Assembly: GCF_024355225.1 (NCBI RefSeq)
Contig: NZ_VCNH01000008.1
Coordinates: forward strand, 930,001-994,000
Source of the DNA: Roseovarius sp. M141
GTDB lineage: Bacteria > Pseudomonadota > Alphaproteobacteria > Rhodobacterales > Rhodobacteraceae
Length of the DNA: 64,000 nt
Direction of reading: 5' to 3'
Each line of letters starts with the position of its first letter. Positions within the stretch are counted from its first letter, which is position 1. Below the pieces are notes generated by a model that saw nothing but the letters and a program-made list of their open reading frames with translations, did not search any database and was not told the origin of the DNA. Both the position numbers and the translations under genes were made by a program. Shown piece by piece: positions 25,734-34,858 of this stretch.

Positions 25734-26284
25734 GAGGCGATCCAGACCATCACGACGACCAATAGCGCCAGGACCAGCAGCACCACCATCGCCACGCGCC
25801 CCGACATGGCCGCATCCGACGGTTTCTTGCGCGGTGCGGGCGTATCGGGGTCGGGCTGCCCGGGCTGGGCCGAGGCATCGGGCAGCGCGCCGAAGGTGAT
25901 CGGCGTGTGCGCCTCGGAAAAGCTGGCGATCAGACGCAGCGGCGCGCGTGGCGTCAGAACCTGCGCCGTGCCGGCAAAGGCGCTGGAGGTTATCACCATC
26001 ACCGTGCCGGTCTGGGCGTCCAGCCGACCGCGCAGCGGCGCGATCTGGTCCTCGGGGATGGCGTGGCCGTCGATCAGATAGGCGGGCAGACCGACGCCGG
26101 TCAGATCGGCGGCATCAAACACCTGGATATGTTCGGGATCCAGCGTCTCGGCCCCCAACGCCTCGCGCAGGGGCCAGCGGCCATTGCGGGCGATGAACGC
26201 GGCGATTTCGTCGGTCGCGATATCCACGGCAAAGACGCGCACGATGCCGGTCTCGCTGGATTTGATGTCGATCTTGTCGCTCAT
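25730..26284 (-). CDS. Conserved tail-anchored protein of unknown function
   Basis: 184 residues. A soluble N-terminal domain (about 1-150, beginning [21 protein letters not shown]) is followed by a Pro- and Lys-rich linker and one C-terminal membrane helix ([20 protein letters not shown]). The topology suggests a tail-anchored inner-membrane protein with most of it in the cytoplasm. No domain recognised. Its ATG overlaps the pyrB stop and its stop overlaps the next gene. Confidence 0.7.
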   Translation of the reverse strand: MSDKIDIKSSETGIVRVFAVDIATDEIAAFIARNGRWPLREALGAETLDPEHIQVFDAADLTGVGLPAYLIDGHAIPEDQIAPLRGRLDAQTGTVMVITSSAFAGTAQVLTPRAPLRLIASFSEAHTPITFGALPDASAQPGQPDPDTPAPRKKPSDAAMSGRVAMVVLLVLALLVVVMVWIAS

Positions 26285-27243
26285 GCCATTACCGCCTTTG
26301 TTGATTGGCGCGCGCGCAGGTTGCGCGCCAGAAGGTCCATTGCCGCCATGCGCACGGCCACGCCCATTTCCACCTGCTGCTGGATCACGCTGCGGCGCAG
26401 GTCGTCCGCCAGCTCGCCGTCGATCTCGACGCCGCGATTCATCGGGCCGGGATGCATGACGATGGCGTCGGGCGCCGCATGGGCCAGTTTTTCGGCGTCC
26501 AGCCCGTAGCGGTGATAATACTCACGCTCGGACGGGATAAAACCGCCGTCCATCCGCTCGCGCTGAAGGCGCAGCATCATCACGACGTCGACGCCCTCCA
26601 GCCCCTTTTTCATATCGTCATAGACCTCGACACCGAAGTCGCCGATGCCGGCGGGCATCAATGTGGGCGGGCCGATCAGGCGGATGCGGTTCTCCATCTT
26701 GCCCAGCAGGATGATGTTGCTGCGCGCCACGCGGCTGTGGGCGATATCGCCGCAGATCGCGATGTTCAGCCGGTGCAGCCGCCCCTTGGCGCGCCGGATC
26801 GTCAGCGCGTCCAGCAGCGCCTGCGTGGGGTGTTCGTGTCGTCCGTCGCCCGCGTTCAGCACGGCGCAGTTCACCTTCTGCGCCAGCAGGTCCACCGCGC
26901 CCGAATGGGGGTGGCGCACGACCAGCAGATCGGGGTGCATCGCGTTCAGCGTCATGGCGGTATCAATCAGGGTTTCGCCCTTCTTGATGGAGCTGGCCTG
27001 CATCGCCATCGACATGACATCAGCGCCCAGCCGCTTGCCCGCCAGTTCAAAGCTGGCCTGCGTGCGGGTGGAGTTTTCAAAGAACATGTTGATCTGGGTG
27101 AGGCCCGCCAGCGCATCGCCATGCTTGGCCGCGCTGCGGCCCCGGTCGGCGTATTGGTCCGCCAGATCGAGGATCGTGGTTATGTCACGGGGGGCCAGAG
27201 GCTCGATCCCCAGAAGGTGGGTGTGGTCGAAGGACAAGGGCAT
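26281..27243 (-). CDS. pyrB: Aspartate carbamoyltransferase catalytic subunit
   Basis: 320 residues from ATG 27243; the longer open frame upstream lacks family similarity. Active-site blocks are [13 protein letters not shown] (carbamoyl-phosphate binding, about 54-66), [12 protein letters not shown] (about 134) and [11 protein letters not shown] (about 265). It makes N-carbamoyl-aspartate, the first committed step of pyrimidine synthesis. First gene of a five-gene overlapping operon that includes a degenerate dihydroorotase, so it is probably the class A type holoenzyme found in pseudomonads. No pyrI is visible. Confidence 0.92.
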   Translation of the reverse strand: MPLSFDHTHLLGIEPLAPRDITTILDLADQYADRGRSAAKHGDALAGLTQINMFFENSTRTQASFELAGKRLGADVMSMAMQASSIKKGETLIDTAMTLNAMHPDLLVVRHPHSGAVDLLAQKVNCAVLNAGDGRHEHPTQALLDALTIRRAKGRLHRLNIAICGDIAHSRVARSNIILLGKMENRIRLIGPPTLMPAGIGDFGVEVYDDMKKGLEGVDVVMMLRLQRERMDGGFIPSEREYYHRYGLDAEKLAHAAPDAIVMHPGPMNRGVEIDGELADDLRRSVIQQQVEMGVAVRMAAMDLLARNLRARQSTKAVMA

Positions 27244-27330
27244 GGCTCCGGTTTGGCAGGTGGGGGCGTTATCGCATGCAGCGGGGTTGCGTTCAATCGG
27301 CAAGCCGATGTGCAGAGCAGAGGCGCGAGA

Positions 27331-27353
27331 TGAGTATTTGAAGAACATTGAAC
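27331..27353 (+). repeat. Dispersed GAGTATTT...ATTGAA motif, copy a
   Basis: Reads GAGTATTTGAAGAACATTGAACG, between the divergent pyrB and uracil-DNA glycosylase genes. Related copies occur at 31065, 34773, 45406 and, inverted, 60705. Confidence 0.5.
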
Positions 27354-27409
27354 GATGCCGGGCGCATTGCCTGCTTTCGCCCGGCGTGGCGGCGGAGTAG
27401 TTTGAGCGC

Positions 27410-28189
27410 ATGGATTCGGCATTGGATTTTCATAGCTTGCGGGCGCTGCTGGAGTGGCAGGTCGAACTGGGCGCCGATGAGGCGATCGGAGACGTGCCTG
27501 TCAACCGCTATGAGGTACAGGCGAAGGCGCCGCAGGTGGTGGCGCTGACGGGTGGGCCTGCCGCTAAGGTGGCGCCGGTGGCTGCCACGGGCGGGGGCGC
27601 TGTTGCGGCAGCGCGCAAGGCGGCAGAGGGCGCAGGCGATCTGGAGGAGTTGCGCGCCGCGCTGGCAGCCTATGAGCATTGCGACCTGAAGCGCGGGGCG
27701 CGCAATCTGGTGTTTTCGGATGGTGTGCCCGGCGCACGCGTGATGATCATCGGCGAGGCACCGGGTCGCGAGGAGGATCGCGCCGGGCGCCCCTTTGTCG
27801 GGCGGGCCGGGCAGTTTCTGGACCGGATGCTGGGCGCCATTGGCCTGAGCCGCGCCGAAAACGTCTATATCACCAACGTCATGCCGTGGCGCCCGCCGCA
27901 GAACGCGGACCCCAAGCCGGACGAGATCGAGATGATGCGTCCCTTTGTGGAGCGGCATGTGGCATTGGCAAAGCCCGATATACTGATCCTGATGGGCAAC
28001 ACGTCCTGCCAAACCGTGCTGGGCAAGCAGGGTATCACGCGGCTGCGCGGCCAGTGGGATGAGGCGTGGGGCACGCCTGCGATGCCCATGCTGCACCCGG
28101 CCTATCTGCTGCGCATGCCCGGTGCCAAGCGCGCGGCCTGGGCGGATCTGCTGGCGGTTCAGGCACGGTTGCACGAGGGCGGGGCATGA
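27410..28189 (+). CDS. Uracil-DNA glycosylase, family 4-like
   Basis: 259 residues. Motif A is [21 protein letters not shown] (about 115-135), motif B is HPAYLLR (about 229-235). The N-terminal 90 residues are Ala-rich and poorly conserved. Only one Cys ([14 protein letters not shown]) is present where classical family 4 enzymes have a CxxC pair of iron-sulfur ligands, so a complete cluster is uncertain. It excises uracil from DNA to start base-excision repair. Its stop overlaps the LysE gene start. Confidence 0.85.
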   Translation: MDSALDFHSLRALLEWQVELGADEAIGDVPVNRYEVQAKAPQVVALTGGPAAKVAPVAATGGGAVAAARKAAEGAGDLEELRAALAAYEHCDLKRGARNLVFSDGVPGARVMIIGEAPGREEDRAGRPFVGRAGQFLDRMLGAIGLSRAENVYITNVMPWRPPQNADPKPDEIEMMRPFVERHVALAKPDILILMGNTSCQTVLGKQGITRLRGQWDEAWGTPAMPMLHPAYLLRMPGAKRAAWADLLAVQARLHEGGA

Positions 28190-28803
28190 TGGATCCGTGG
28201 GTTCTGCTGGCCTTCGTGCCTGCCGCGCTGGCGCTGAACCTGACGCCGGGGGCGGACATGATGTTCTGCCTTGGACAGGGCCTGCGCGGCGGCCCGCGCG
28301 AGGCGATGGCGGCGAGCGCCGGTATTTCGCTGGGATCGCTGGTGCATGTGACGCTGGCCGCACTGGGCCTTGGCGCGCTGGTGGCGGCGGTCCCGTGGCT
28401 CTTTGACGTCATTCGATGGATCGGCGTGGCCTATCTGATGTGGCTGGCGCAGGGCGCCTTGCGTGCCGGGCCGATGCGCGCCAAGGGGCGCCCGATGTCT
28501 GCGGGCCGCGCGTTCCGCGAGGGTCTGGTGGTGAACCTGACCAACCCCAAGGTGATCTTCTTCGTGCTGGCCTTCCTGCCGCAGTTCGTCGACCCTGCGC
28601 GCGCCTTGCTGCCGCAGTTCATGGTGTTCGGCGCCATTCTGGGATTTGGCGGGCTGGTCATAAACGGCGCCGTGGGCGTCTTTGCCGGCAGCCTCGGCCG
28701 CCTTGTTGCCGGGTCCGAGCGGTTCAATCGCGGGCTCGGGATCGCCTCGGCGGGGATATTCACTGCGCTGGCCCTGCGGCTGGCCATTCTGGAAAGGGCC
28801 TGA
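28186..28803 (+). CDS. LysE/RhtB family amino-acid exporter
   Basis: 205 residues from ATG 28186, overlapping the glycosylase stop. Six hydrophobic segments are visible, with the family signature LNLTPGADMMFCLGQGLRGG (about 16-36) and GLVVNLTNPKVIFFVLAFLPQF (about 107-128). Inner-membrane efflux of amino acids or similar small molecules; the substrate is unknown. Confidence 0.88.
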   Translation: MMDPWVLLAFVPAALALNLTPGADMMFCLGQGLRGGPREAMAASAGISLGSLVHVTLAALGLGALVAAVPWLFDVIRWIGVAYLMWLAQGALRAGPMRAKGRPMSAGRAFREGLVVNLTNPKVIFFVLAFLPQFVDPARALLPQFMVFGAILGFGGLVINGAVGVFAGSLGRLVAGSERFNRGLGIASAGIFTALALRLAILERA

Positions 28804-28806
28804 CCC

Positions 28807-29349
28807 ATGAGCCGTATTGATGAGAGCCGCGAGTTTATCCCAGTGCGCATTGCCGTGCTGACCGTCAGCGACACGCGGCAGGCCAGCGACGACCGGTCCG
28901 GTGATACGCTGGTGCAGCGGATCGAGGGGGCGGGGCATATCCTGTCGGCCCGCACTATCGTGCGGGACGAACGCGCGGAGATTGCGGCGCAGCTGCGCGC
29001 GTGGTGCGCGGATGATGCGATTGATGCGATCATCTCGACCGGGGGAACCGGCCTGACGGGCCGCGATGTGACCGTCGAGGCGCATCGCGAAGTCTATGAA
29101 AAGGAAATCGTCGCCTTCGGCACCGTCTTTACCCATGTCAGCATGGCCAAGATCGGCACCAGCGCGGTGCAGAGCCGGGCAACGGCGGGCGTCGCCATGG
29201 GCACCTATCTGTTCGCGCTGCCCGGCAGCCCCGGTGCCTGCAAGGACGCCTGGGACGAAATCCTGGCGCTGCAACTGGACTACCGTCACCGGCCCTGCAA
29301 CTTTGTCGAGATCATGCCGCGTCTGGACGAGCATCAGCGCCGCAAGTGA
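28807..29349 (+). CDS. moaB: Molybdenum cofactor biosynthesis protein B
   Basis: 180 residues of the MoaB/MogA fold. The molybdopterin-binding block STGGTGLTGRDVTVEA (about 77-92) and the later LPGSPGACKDAWDEIL are clear. It adenylates molybdopterin during cofactor synthesis. Three bases after lysE. The SoeA molybdoenzyme in this window is one likely beneficiary. Confidence 0.9.
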   Translation: MSRIDESREFIPVRIAVLTVSDTRQASDDRSGDTLVQRIEGAGHILSARTIVRDERAEIAAQLRAWCADDAIDAIISTGGTGLTGRDVTVEAHREVYEKEIVAFGTVFTHVSMAKIGTSAVQSRATAGVAMGTYLFALPGSPGACKDAWDEILALQLDYRHRPCNFVEIMPRLDEHQRRK

Positions 29350-29372
29350 CGCGCTTGGTATTTCGGTTTGAA

Positions 29373-29387
29373 GGCCTATGTTAGGCC
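29373..29387 (+). terminator. Hairpin after moaB, possible terminator
   Basis: GGCCTA and TAGGCC form a perfect 6-base-pair stem with a TGT loop, 23 bases after the moaB stop. There is no T-run after it, so termination is uncertain. Confidence 0.35.
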
Positions 29388-29530
29388 GTTGCCGCCTGCG
29401 CCGTCCGAGCGAGGACCATCCACCATCGCCCCCCGGTGCTGATCATCTACGGCGAGGTTCGCATCCCGCCAAGGGCTGCGGGGAGTCCGGCTGCGTTGGT
29501 GCTCTATGCCGGTGTTGGTGGCGCGCCTGA

Positions 29531-30343
29531 TCAGCCTGCCGGGCAGCCTTTGATATCCACCGCCTGCCGCGCGCCTACGATGGTCAGCCGTAGTTTTGAC
29601 CGATCCAGCGCAAAGGCCCGCCCGCCGGAATGGGCCAGCCGCGTCTCGGCGATCAGGCGGTCGCCCTGACGGCTGAGTTTAGGCTGCGCAATCCACAGAT
29701 TCGGATCACCCGCCTCGATGACCGCCGATTCGGGTCCGCCGGTGGGCGGCAGGGTCAGCTCGGCGCGCAGGTTCAACTGGCCGTCCTTGCCGGGGGAAAC
29801 GGTGCAACTGACAGCGTGCACGCCAGCCTCGGACGCGGTCAGGGGACGGTCGGCCAGCGCGGCGGCAATGCGTCCGTCGCGCGGCGCGCCTTTTGCGGGC
29901 AGATCGGCGCTGAGGCTCAGCGTCAGGGGCATGCACACATCGCGGCACACGCCCAGATCTACCGTACCGCTGAGCGTGACGCCCTTGTCGGCGTTCTGTG
30001 CCAGCACATGCAGCGGCAGCACCAGAATGTCGTGATAGCCGATGGTTACATCATCGCCCTGCTGGATACGCCGGGGCGTGGGCCAGCGGATATCGACACC
30101 GGCAAGGTTTTGCGATCCGCGCCAGTCGAAACGCGGCGGAATGCCCAGATCGCCCGGCGCGCGCCAGTACGTCTTCCACCCCGGTGCAAGGCGCAGTTCG
30201 ACCGCGGCCATATGCGTACCGTCGGCCATGCGCCAGCCCGGCAGCACCCGTGCGGAGGTGACAGCGTCCATGGTCTGCGCGGCGGCGGGCAAACCGGCGC
30301 CAAGGCCCAGAGCGGCGATGAGGGGCAGGAGAATATGTTTCAT
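29531..30343 (-). CDS. Periplasmic DsbD N-terminal-domain protein
   Basis: 270 residues from ATG 30343 (ATG 30355 is also possible). The signal peptide is LLPLIAALGLGAGLPAAAQ. The mature part resembles the DsbD alpha domain, with a CRDVCMP cysteine pair near residue 132, and further Cys in AVSCTV and at the C-terminal KGCPAG. Likely receives electrons in periplasmic thiol redox or cytochrome c maturation; the membrane part of DsbD is absent. It is the only gene of its strand here and converges on moaB. Confidence 0.7.
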   Translation of the reverse strand: MKHILLPLIAALGLGAGLPAAAQTMDAVTSARVLPGWRMADGTHMAAVELRLAPGWKTYWRAPGDLGIPPRFDWRGSQNLAGVDIRWPTPRRIQQGDDVTIGYHDILVLPLHVLAQNADKGVTLSGTVDLGVCRDVCMPLTLSLSADLPAKGAPRDGRIAAALADRPLTASEAGVHAVSCTVSPGKDGQLNLRAELTLPPTGGPESAVIEAGDPNLWIAQPKLSRQGDRLIAETRLAHSGGRAFALDRSKLRLTIVGARQAVDIKGCPAG

Positions 30344-30450
30344 ACCCTTCGACATGCCCCTTGGCGCGGTAAAAGCCAACTCACATTCCGGTCAACGCGC
30401 GGCAATAGCGCCCCTTGCCTTGTCCGGCGGCAGCACCCATTCTGTAGGGT

Positions 30451-31041
30451 ATGAAGACGCCACCAGATACCGCCTCGCCTATGATGATGGACCTGACGGG
30501 CCGCATCCTGATCGCCATGCCGGGAATGGAGGATCCGCGATTCGGCCAATCCATCGTCTATGTCTGCGCCCATTCGCCTGAGGGCGCGATGGGACTGGTC
30601 CTGAACAAGCTGGCCGACGATCTGAAGCTGAGCGATCTGCTGGAGCAGCTGGATATCGAGGCCGCCCCCGGCGCGCGCCAGATGCCCATCCATTTTGGCG
30701 GCCCGGTCGAGCATGGGCGCGGTTTCGTCCTGCACGAGGCCGGATACCGGTCGTCCATATCGACGCTGGAGGTGGACGGACAGTTTTCCATGACCGCGAC
30801 GCTGGATATTCTGGAGGATATGGCCGCAGGTGAGGGGCCGGGCCACGCGCTGGTCGCGCTGGGCTATGCCGGCTGGGGTGCGGGCCAGATGGAGGACGAG
30901 ATCGGGCAGAATGGCTGGCTGATCTGCGACGCCAGCACAGAGCTGATATTTCGCACGCCCAATGCTGCCAAATGGAGCGCCGCGCTGGCGGCGCTGGGGA
31001 TCGACCCGCTGGCATTGTCGTCCGAGGCCGGTACGGCCTGA
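30451..31041 (+). CDS. YqgE/AlgH family protein (UPF0301)
   Basis: 196 residues. Family signatures are LTGRILIAMPGMEDPRFGQSIVYVCAH (about 14-40), GAMGLVLNK and HFGGPVEHGRGFVLH (about 76-92). Cytoplasmic; function not established, although the Pseudomonas homologue is linked to alginate gene regulation. Divergent from the DsbD-domain gene. Confidence 0.9.
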   Translation: MKTPPDTASPMMMDLTGRILIAMPGMEDPRFGQSIVYVCAHSPEGAMGLVLNKLADDLKLSDLLEQLDIEAAPGARQMPIHFGGPVEHGRGFVLHEAGYRSSISTLEVDGQFSMTATLDILEDMAAGEGPGHALVALGYAGWGAGQMEDEIGQNGWLICDASTELIFRTPNAAKWSAALAALGIDPLALSSEAGTA

Positions 31042-31064
31042 CAGGGCAGTTTCGCCTTCGGCGA

Positions 31065-31087
31065 GAGTATTTTCAGAACATTGAAAG
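31065..31087 (+). repeat. Dispersed GAGTATTT...ATTGAA motif, copy b
   Basis: Reads GAGTATTTTCAGAACATTGAAAG, in the 54-base gap between convergent algH-like and sua5 genes. Confidence 0.5.
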
Positions 31088-31095
31088 AGCCGGGC

Positions 31096-32022
31096 TTATC
31101 TCGGCGCGGCGGCGCGGCGCAGGCGGTCGTTTATGGCGCGCCCGAGGCCGTGGTCGGGAATCGGGGCAACTGCAATGGTGCGCGCGGTGCGGTCCATCTG
31201 GTGCAGGTGATCGAAAAGATTCGCTGCGGCCTCGGTCAGATCGCCAGTGGGCGACAGGTTCAGCGCGGCGCCATGTGTGGGTCCAAAGCCAAGCAGCACC
31301 TCATCCGGGCCTGCGCTGTCGGCGTTGAGCCGCATCGTGGCGTTGGGCGCGTAATGCGAGCCAAGCTGGCCCGGCGCGGTGATTGGGTCGCCATCGGTGT
31401 GCCGGGCCAGCGGGGCGCCGATGGCGGCCTCGATCGCCTCGGTGGGCAGGCCGCCGGGGCGCAGCAGGGTGGGGGCGCCTGTGAGGCCGATGATGGTGGA
31501 TTCCACGCCGACCCCGCAGGCCCCTCCATCCAGGATTGCGGCGATGCGTCCGCCAAGGCCGCTGGCGACATGCGGGGGTCGTGTCGGGCTGATCTGTCCT
31601 GATGGATTGGCCGACGGCGCGGCCAGCGGGCCGCCGAACGCACGCAGCAGCGCCAGTGCGGTGGGGTGGGCCGGGACGCGCAGCGCGACGCTGTCCTGTC
31701 CAGCGGTGACGAGGGTCGAGAGGCCCGCATCCGCGCGCAGGGGCAGGACCAGTGTCAGCGGGCCGGGCCAGTGGATCTGTGCCAGCGTTTGGGCCATATC
31801 CGACCACACACCGTATAGCCGCGCCGTCGCGATATCCGGAACATGAACGATGAGGGGATTGAAGCTGGGGCGGCCCTTGGCCTCGAAAATGCGGGCCACC
31901 GCCATGCCGCAGCGCGCGTCGCCGGCAAGGCCGTAGACTGTTTCGGTCGGGATGGCGACCAGATCGCCGTTTGCCAGCGCTGATACTGCGTCGCTGATGC
32001 CGGCCTCATCGACGGAGAGCAT
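31096..32022 (-). CDS. L-threonylcarbamoyladenylate synthase, Sua5 type
   Basis: 308 residues from ATG 32022 (GTG 32034 is an alternative). The YrdC domain has IPTETVYGLAGDA (about 29-41), KGRPSFNPLIVHV (about 53) and APSANPSGQISPT (about 138). The C-terminal Sua5 domain follows a GSHYAPNATMRL linker. It makes the threonylcarbamoyl-AMP needed for the t6A modification at position 37 of ANN-decoding tRNAs. Essential in many bacteria. Confidence 0.9.
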   Translation of the reverse strand: MLSVDEAGISDAVSALANGDLVAIPTETVYGLAGDARCGMAVARIFEAKGRPSFNPLIVHVPDIATARLYGVWSDMAQTLAQIHWPGPLTLVLPLRADAGLSTLVTAGQDSVALRVPAHPTALALLRAFGGPLAAPSANPSGQISPTRPPHVASGLGGRIAAILDGGACGVGVESTIIGLTGAPTLLRPGGLPTEAIEAAIGAPLARHTDGDPITAPGQLGSHYAPNATMRLNADSAGPDEVLLGFGPTHGAALNLSPTGDLTEAAANLFDHLHQMDRTARTIAVAPIPDHGLGRAINDRLRRAAAPR

Positions 32023-32124
32023 GCGGGTGTGCACTTGCGTTGGAATCCTTGGGGCAATGCGGTTAGGGAGGATGCGCGCCCTGCTTAGCGCGCAGGGCTG
32101 CAATTGCCAAGAAGGAGGCTGGAT

Positions 32125-33192
32125 ATGGGGCCAGTGACGACAGGCGTAGAGCCGAGCGGCATCCGCTATCCTTGGGCGGCACCGCCCGAGATAGGCGGGG
32201 CGACGCAAATCGCGCCCGGCGTTCTGTGGATCCGGCTGCCGCTGCCGATGGCGCTGGATCATGTCAACATCTATGCGCTGGAGGATGCGGAGGGCTGGAC
32301 CATCGTTGATACCGGCATCCGGTCGCGCCGGGGAATTGCCCTGTGGGAGGGGCTGCTGACCGGGCCGCTGGCCGGGCGCCCGGTGCGGCGGGTCATCCTG
32401 ACGCATCATCATCCCGATCATATCGGCATGGCGGGCTGGCTGATGGAGCGCTGCGGGGCAGAGCTGCTGACCACCCGCACCGCGTGGCTGATGGCGCGCA
32501 TGCTGATCATGGACGAGGAGGCGCGGCCCACGCTGCAAGCGCTGGAGCATTGGCGCCGGGCCGGCATGGACCCCGAGATATATGCGGCGCGGCAGGGTGC
32601 GCGGCCTTACAATTTCGCGGATGTCTGCGCGCCCTTGCCGGTGGGATACACGAGGTTGCAGGAGGGTGGCACGGTCAAAGCCGCCGGGCGCGTCTGGGAC
32701 GTGCGCGTCGGCGGTGGGCATGCGCCCGAGCATCTGACGCTGTGGAGCCGGGACTGCAATCTGGTGATCGCCGGGGATCAGATCCTGCCCTCGATCAGCC
32801 CCAATATCGGCGTTTACGCGACCGAGCCGGAGGCCGATCCGCTGGCGGACTGGCTGGAGGCCTGCGACCGGCTGGCTACCCATGCGCGCGAGGATCATCT
32901 GGTGCTGGGGGGGCACAAGCTGCCCTTTACCGGTCTGCCCCTGCGGATGCGCCAGCTGATCGAGAACCACCACGGCGCGCTGCGGCGGCTGGAGGCGCAT
33001 CTGACGCACCCGTATACGGCAGCGGAATGCTTTGTGCCGCTGTTCAAGCGCCGGATCGACGCGGGCACGTATGGTCTGGCATTGGTCGAGGCGGTTGCAC
33101 ATCTCAATCACTTGCATAAGCTGGGCCGGGTGACGCGCCGCCCGCGCGAGGATGGCGCGTGGCTATGGCAAGCAGTGGGAGCCGAACCATGA
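32125..33192 (+). CDS. Metallo-beta-lactamase-fold hydrolase
   Basis: 355 residues from ATG 32125, chosen for the perfect AAGGAGG site upstream. The metal-binding THHHPDHIGMAGW motif is at about 92-104, followed by VGGGHAPEHLTLW (about 201) and the late GGHKLPF. The C-terminal winged-helix-like segment (GLALVEAVAHLNHLHKLGRVTRR) is typical of LACTB2-like hydrolases. The substrate is unknown, perhaps a thioester. Its stop overlaps the next ATG. Confidence 0.85.
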   Translation: MGPVTTGVEPSGIRYPWAAPPEIGGATQIAPGVLWIRLPLPMALDHVNIYALEDAEGWTIVDTGIRSRRGIALWEGLLTGPLAGRPVRRVILTHHHPDHIGMAGWLMERCGAELLTTRTAWLMARMLIMDEEARPTLQALEHWRRAGMDPEIYAARQGARPYNFADVCAPLPVGYTRLQEGGTVKAAGRVWDVRVGGGHAPEHLTLWSRDCNLVIAGDQILPSISPNIGVYATEPEADPLADWLEACDRLATHAREDHLVLGGHKLPFTGLPLRMRQLIENHHGALRRLEAHLTHPYTAAECFVPLFKRRIDAGTYGLALVEAVAHLNHLHKLGRVTRRPREDGAWLWQAVGAEP

Positions 33193-33647
33193 GCGACGAG
33201 ATCAGGACAACCGCCGAGGCCGCCGAAGCGGACGCGCTGATGCCCCGCTGCCGCGAGGTGCACAAGGATGGCAGCCGTGGCAGCGTGACCAGAGATGCAC
33301 CCGACAGCATCATTGATAAGCCGGTCGAGAAGAAAAGCCCGGCGCAATGGGCCTATGAGCGGCTGATCCTGTATATCCAGAACTTTGAAAAGATGCTGGA
33401 TAACGAACATGAGGTCGCGATGGGGTTCGTGGGAAGCGACGCGGGCGTGTTGAAAATCGAAGGTATGGGATATTTCGATCCCGACATCATCACCTTTTAC
33501 GGCAGCGACGCGGCGGGGGGCAAAACGCAGCTGGTGCAGCATGTCAACCAGCTGAGCGTGATCCTGCGCGCCCAGGCAAAACCCAAGGCGCAGGCCGAGC
33601 CGGAGCGGATCGGCTTTCGTCTGGCGGCGGAACTGGACAAGGACTAG
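33189..33647 (+). CDS. DUF6173 family small protein
   Basis: 152 residues from ATG 33189. It is a soluble acidic protein with AQWAYERLILYIQNFEKMLDNEHEVAMGFVGS in the centre and QLVQHVNQLSVILRAQAK near the end. I assign it to a conserved Rhodobacterales unknown family (DUF6173) from memory. Coupled to the MBL hydrolase by an ATGA overlap. Confidence 0.6.
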   Translation: MSDEIRTTAEAAEADALMPRCREVHKDGSRGSVTRDAPDSIIDKPVEKKSPAQWAYERLILYIQNFEKMLDNEHEVAMGFVGSDAGVLKIEGMGYFDPDIITFYGSDAAGGKTQLVQHVNQLSVILRAQAKPKAQAEPERIGFRLAAELDKD

Positions 33648-33846
33648 GCCCCGGTGCTGCTTTCATGGTGACAGCATTGCAAGATTACAGTATCGCGTCT
33701 TGCATTCGATCCGGGGCAACTGATTGACCGGAAAACGCCCGAGACGCTTGCGCATCGCACCTGTTTCGCCATAATTCCAGATTGAGAATTCTGGCAAGAC
33801 GCTATAACCAGCCGGGGAATTCGGCACGCAGAGGACGGAACTTCAC

Positions 33847-33984
33847 ATGGCTGAGCACTATAAACATGGTGAGATGGATACCGCGGTCCAGGAGAAGACC
33901 TTTGACGGCTTTATGAAATGGGTCGTGCGCGTCGCCATCGTTTCAATCTGCGTTCTGATCTTCATGGCGCTGGTCAACGCCTGA
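33847..33984 (+). CDS. aa3-type cytochrome c oxidase subunit IV micro-protein
   Basis: 45 residues: MAEHYKHGEMDTAVQEKTFD, then FMKWVVRVAIVSICVLIFMALVNA. A short polar N-terminus and one membrane helix with the xHGxMDxxxQEKTF signature match the small fourth subunit of alphaproteobacterial aa3 oxidase (Pfam COX_aa3_subunit IV). The main oxidase genes are not in this window, as is usual for this gene. Confidence 0.88.
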   Translation: MAEHYKHGEMDTAVQEKTFDGFMKWVVRVAIVSICVLIFMALVNA

Positions 33985-34017
33985 ACTGCCCGCCTTGCGG
34001 CGCGACGGAGGGGCCAG

Positions 34018-34623
34018 ATGCGCTTTTTCATACTGGCCCTCTGCGGCATCCTTGCGCTTGCCGGTTGCGCCGCGCCGCCGGGTGTCTGGGCCACGGACGA
34101 GGCGGTTGAGCGCGCAGCCTACCGCCATGACGGGCCGCCGCGTCTGACGCTGTTCACAATGCTGAACAACAAGACGGGGACGGGGGCACATACGTCGCTG
34201 ATGATCAATGGCCAGCAGCGGGTGATCTGGGATCCCGCGGGATCGTTCAAACATGAGACGATTCCCGAGCGCAACGACGTGATCTTTGGCGTGACGCCCC
34301 CGGTCGCCGATGTCTATACCCGGTTTCATGCGCGCAAGACCTTTCATGTGCAGATTCAGGAATTGGACGTGACGCCGGACGTGGCTGAACGGGCAATGCA
34401 ACTGGCCCTTGGATATGGCGCCGTGCCGCAGGCGTACTGCGCGCGCAGTACGTCGGGTATTCTGGCGCAATTGTTCCCCGGCAAGATCAGCCAAACATGG
34501 CGCCCCAAGACGCTGGCCGCCGAATTTGGCGCGTTGCCGGGCGTCAGGGAGCAGGTGCTCTATGAATATGATGGCGACGACAATTCCAAGGTGCTGGCCC
34601 AGTGGGATCCGTCCAAGGTCTGA
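34018..34623 (+). CDS. Lipoprotein with possible permuted NlpC/P60-like fold
   Basis: 201 residues. A lipoprotein signal with lipobox LALAGC (Cys17) predicts outer-membrane or periplasmic anchoring. In the mature part a His in TGTGAHTSLMINGQQRVIWDPAGSF (about 58) precedes a Cys in VPQAYCARSTSGILAQLF (about 141). This His-before-Cys order occurs in circularly permuted papain-like (LRAT/YiiX-type) proteins. That fold assignment is my inference. The gene is 33 bases after the oxidase micro-protein. Confidence 0.6.
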   Translation: MRFFILALCGILALAGCAAPPGVWATDEAVERAAYRHDGPPRLTLFTMLNNKTGTGAHTSLMINGQQRVIWDPAGSFKHETIPERNDVIFGVTPPVADVYTRFHARKTFHVQIQELDVTPDVAERAMQLALGYGAVPQAYCARSTSGILAQLFPGKISQTWRPKTLAAEFGALPGVREQVLYEYDGDDNSKVLAQWDPSKV

Positions 34624-34858
34624 CCGGGCCTGACGTTTCAGTTATCCGGCGGAATGCGCGGGGCGCATGCGGTATGTCTCGGCCCCTGCGGGCCTCGGGA
34701 CTGGCGCGTGGGCGGGTGACGCGGAATGGCTTATGCCGGTGCAGGCTGCGCGGGCGGGAGCGCGCCGCGCGTGAGTATTTTCAGGAACGATGAAAGTGGG
34801 GCGTATTCGCCCGAGGGCCATCCGCCGCGCCTTGGTTGGGCGGCGGATGCGGAGTGTT
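34624..34858. other. Gene-free gap between convergent lipoprotein and tpa genes
   Basis: 235 bases with no ORF worth calling. It contains copy c of the dispersed GAGTATTT motif at 34773-34796 and a GC-rich stretch. Confidence 0.5.
34773..34796 (+). repeat. Dispersed GAGTATTT...ATGAA motif, copy c
   Basis: The bases read GAGTATTTTCAGGAACGATG and then AAAG; between convergent genes. Confidence 0.5.
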
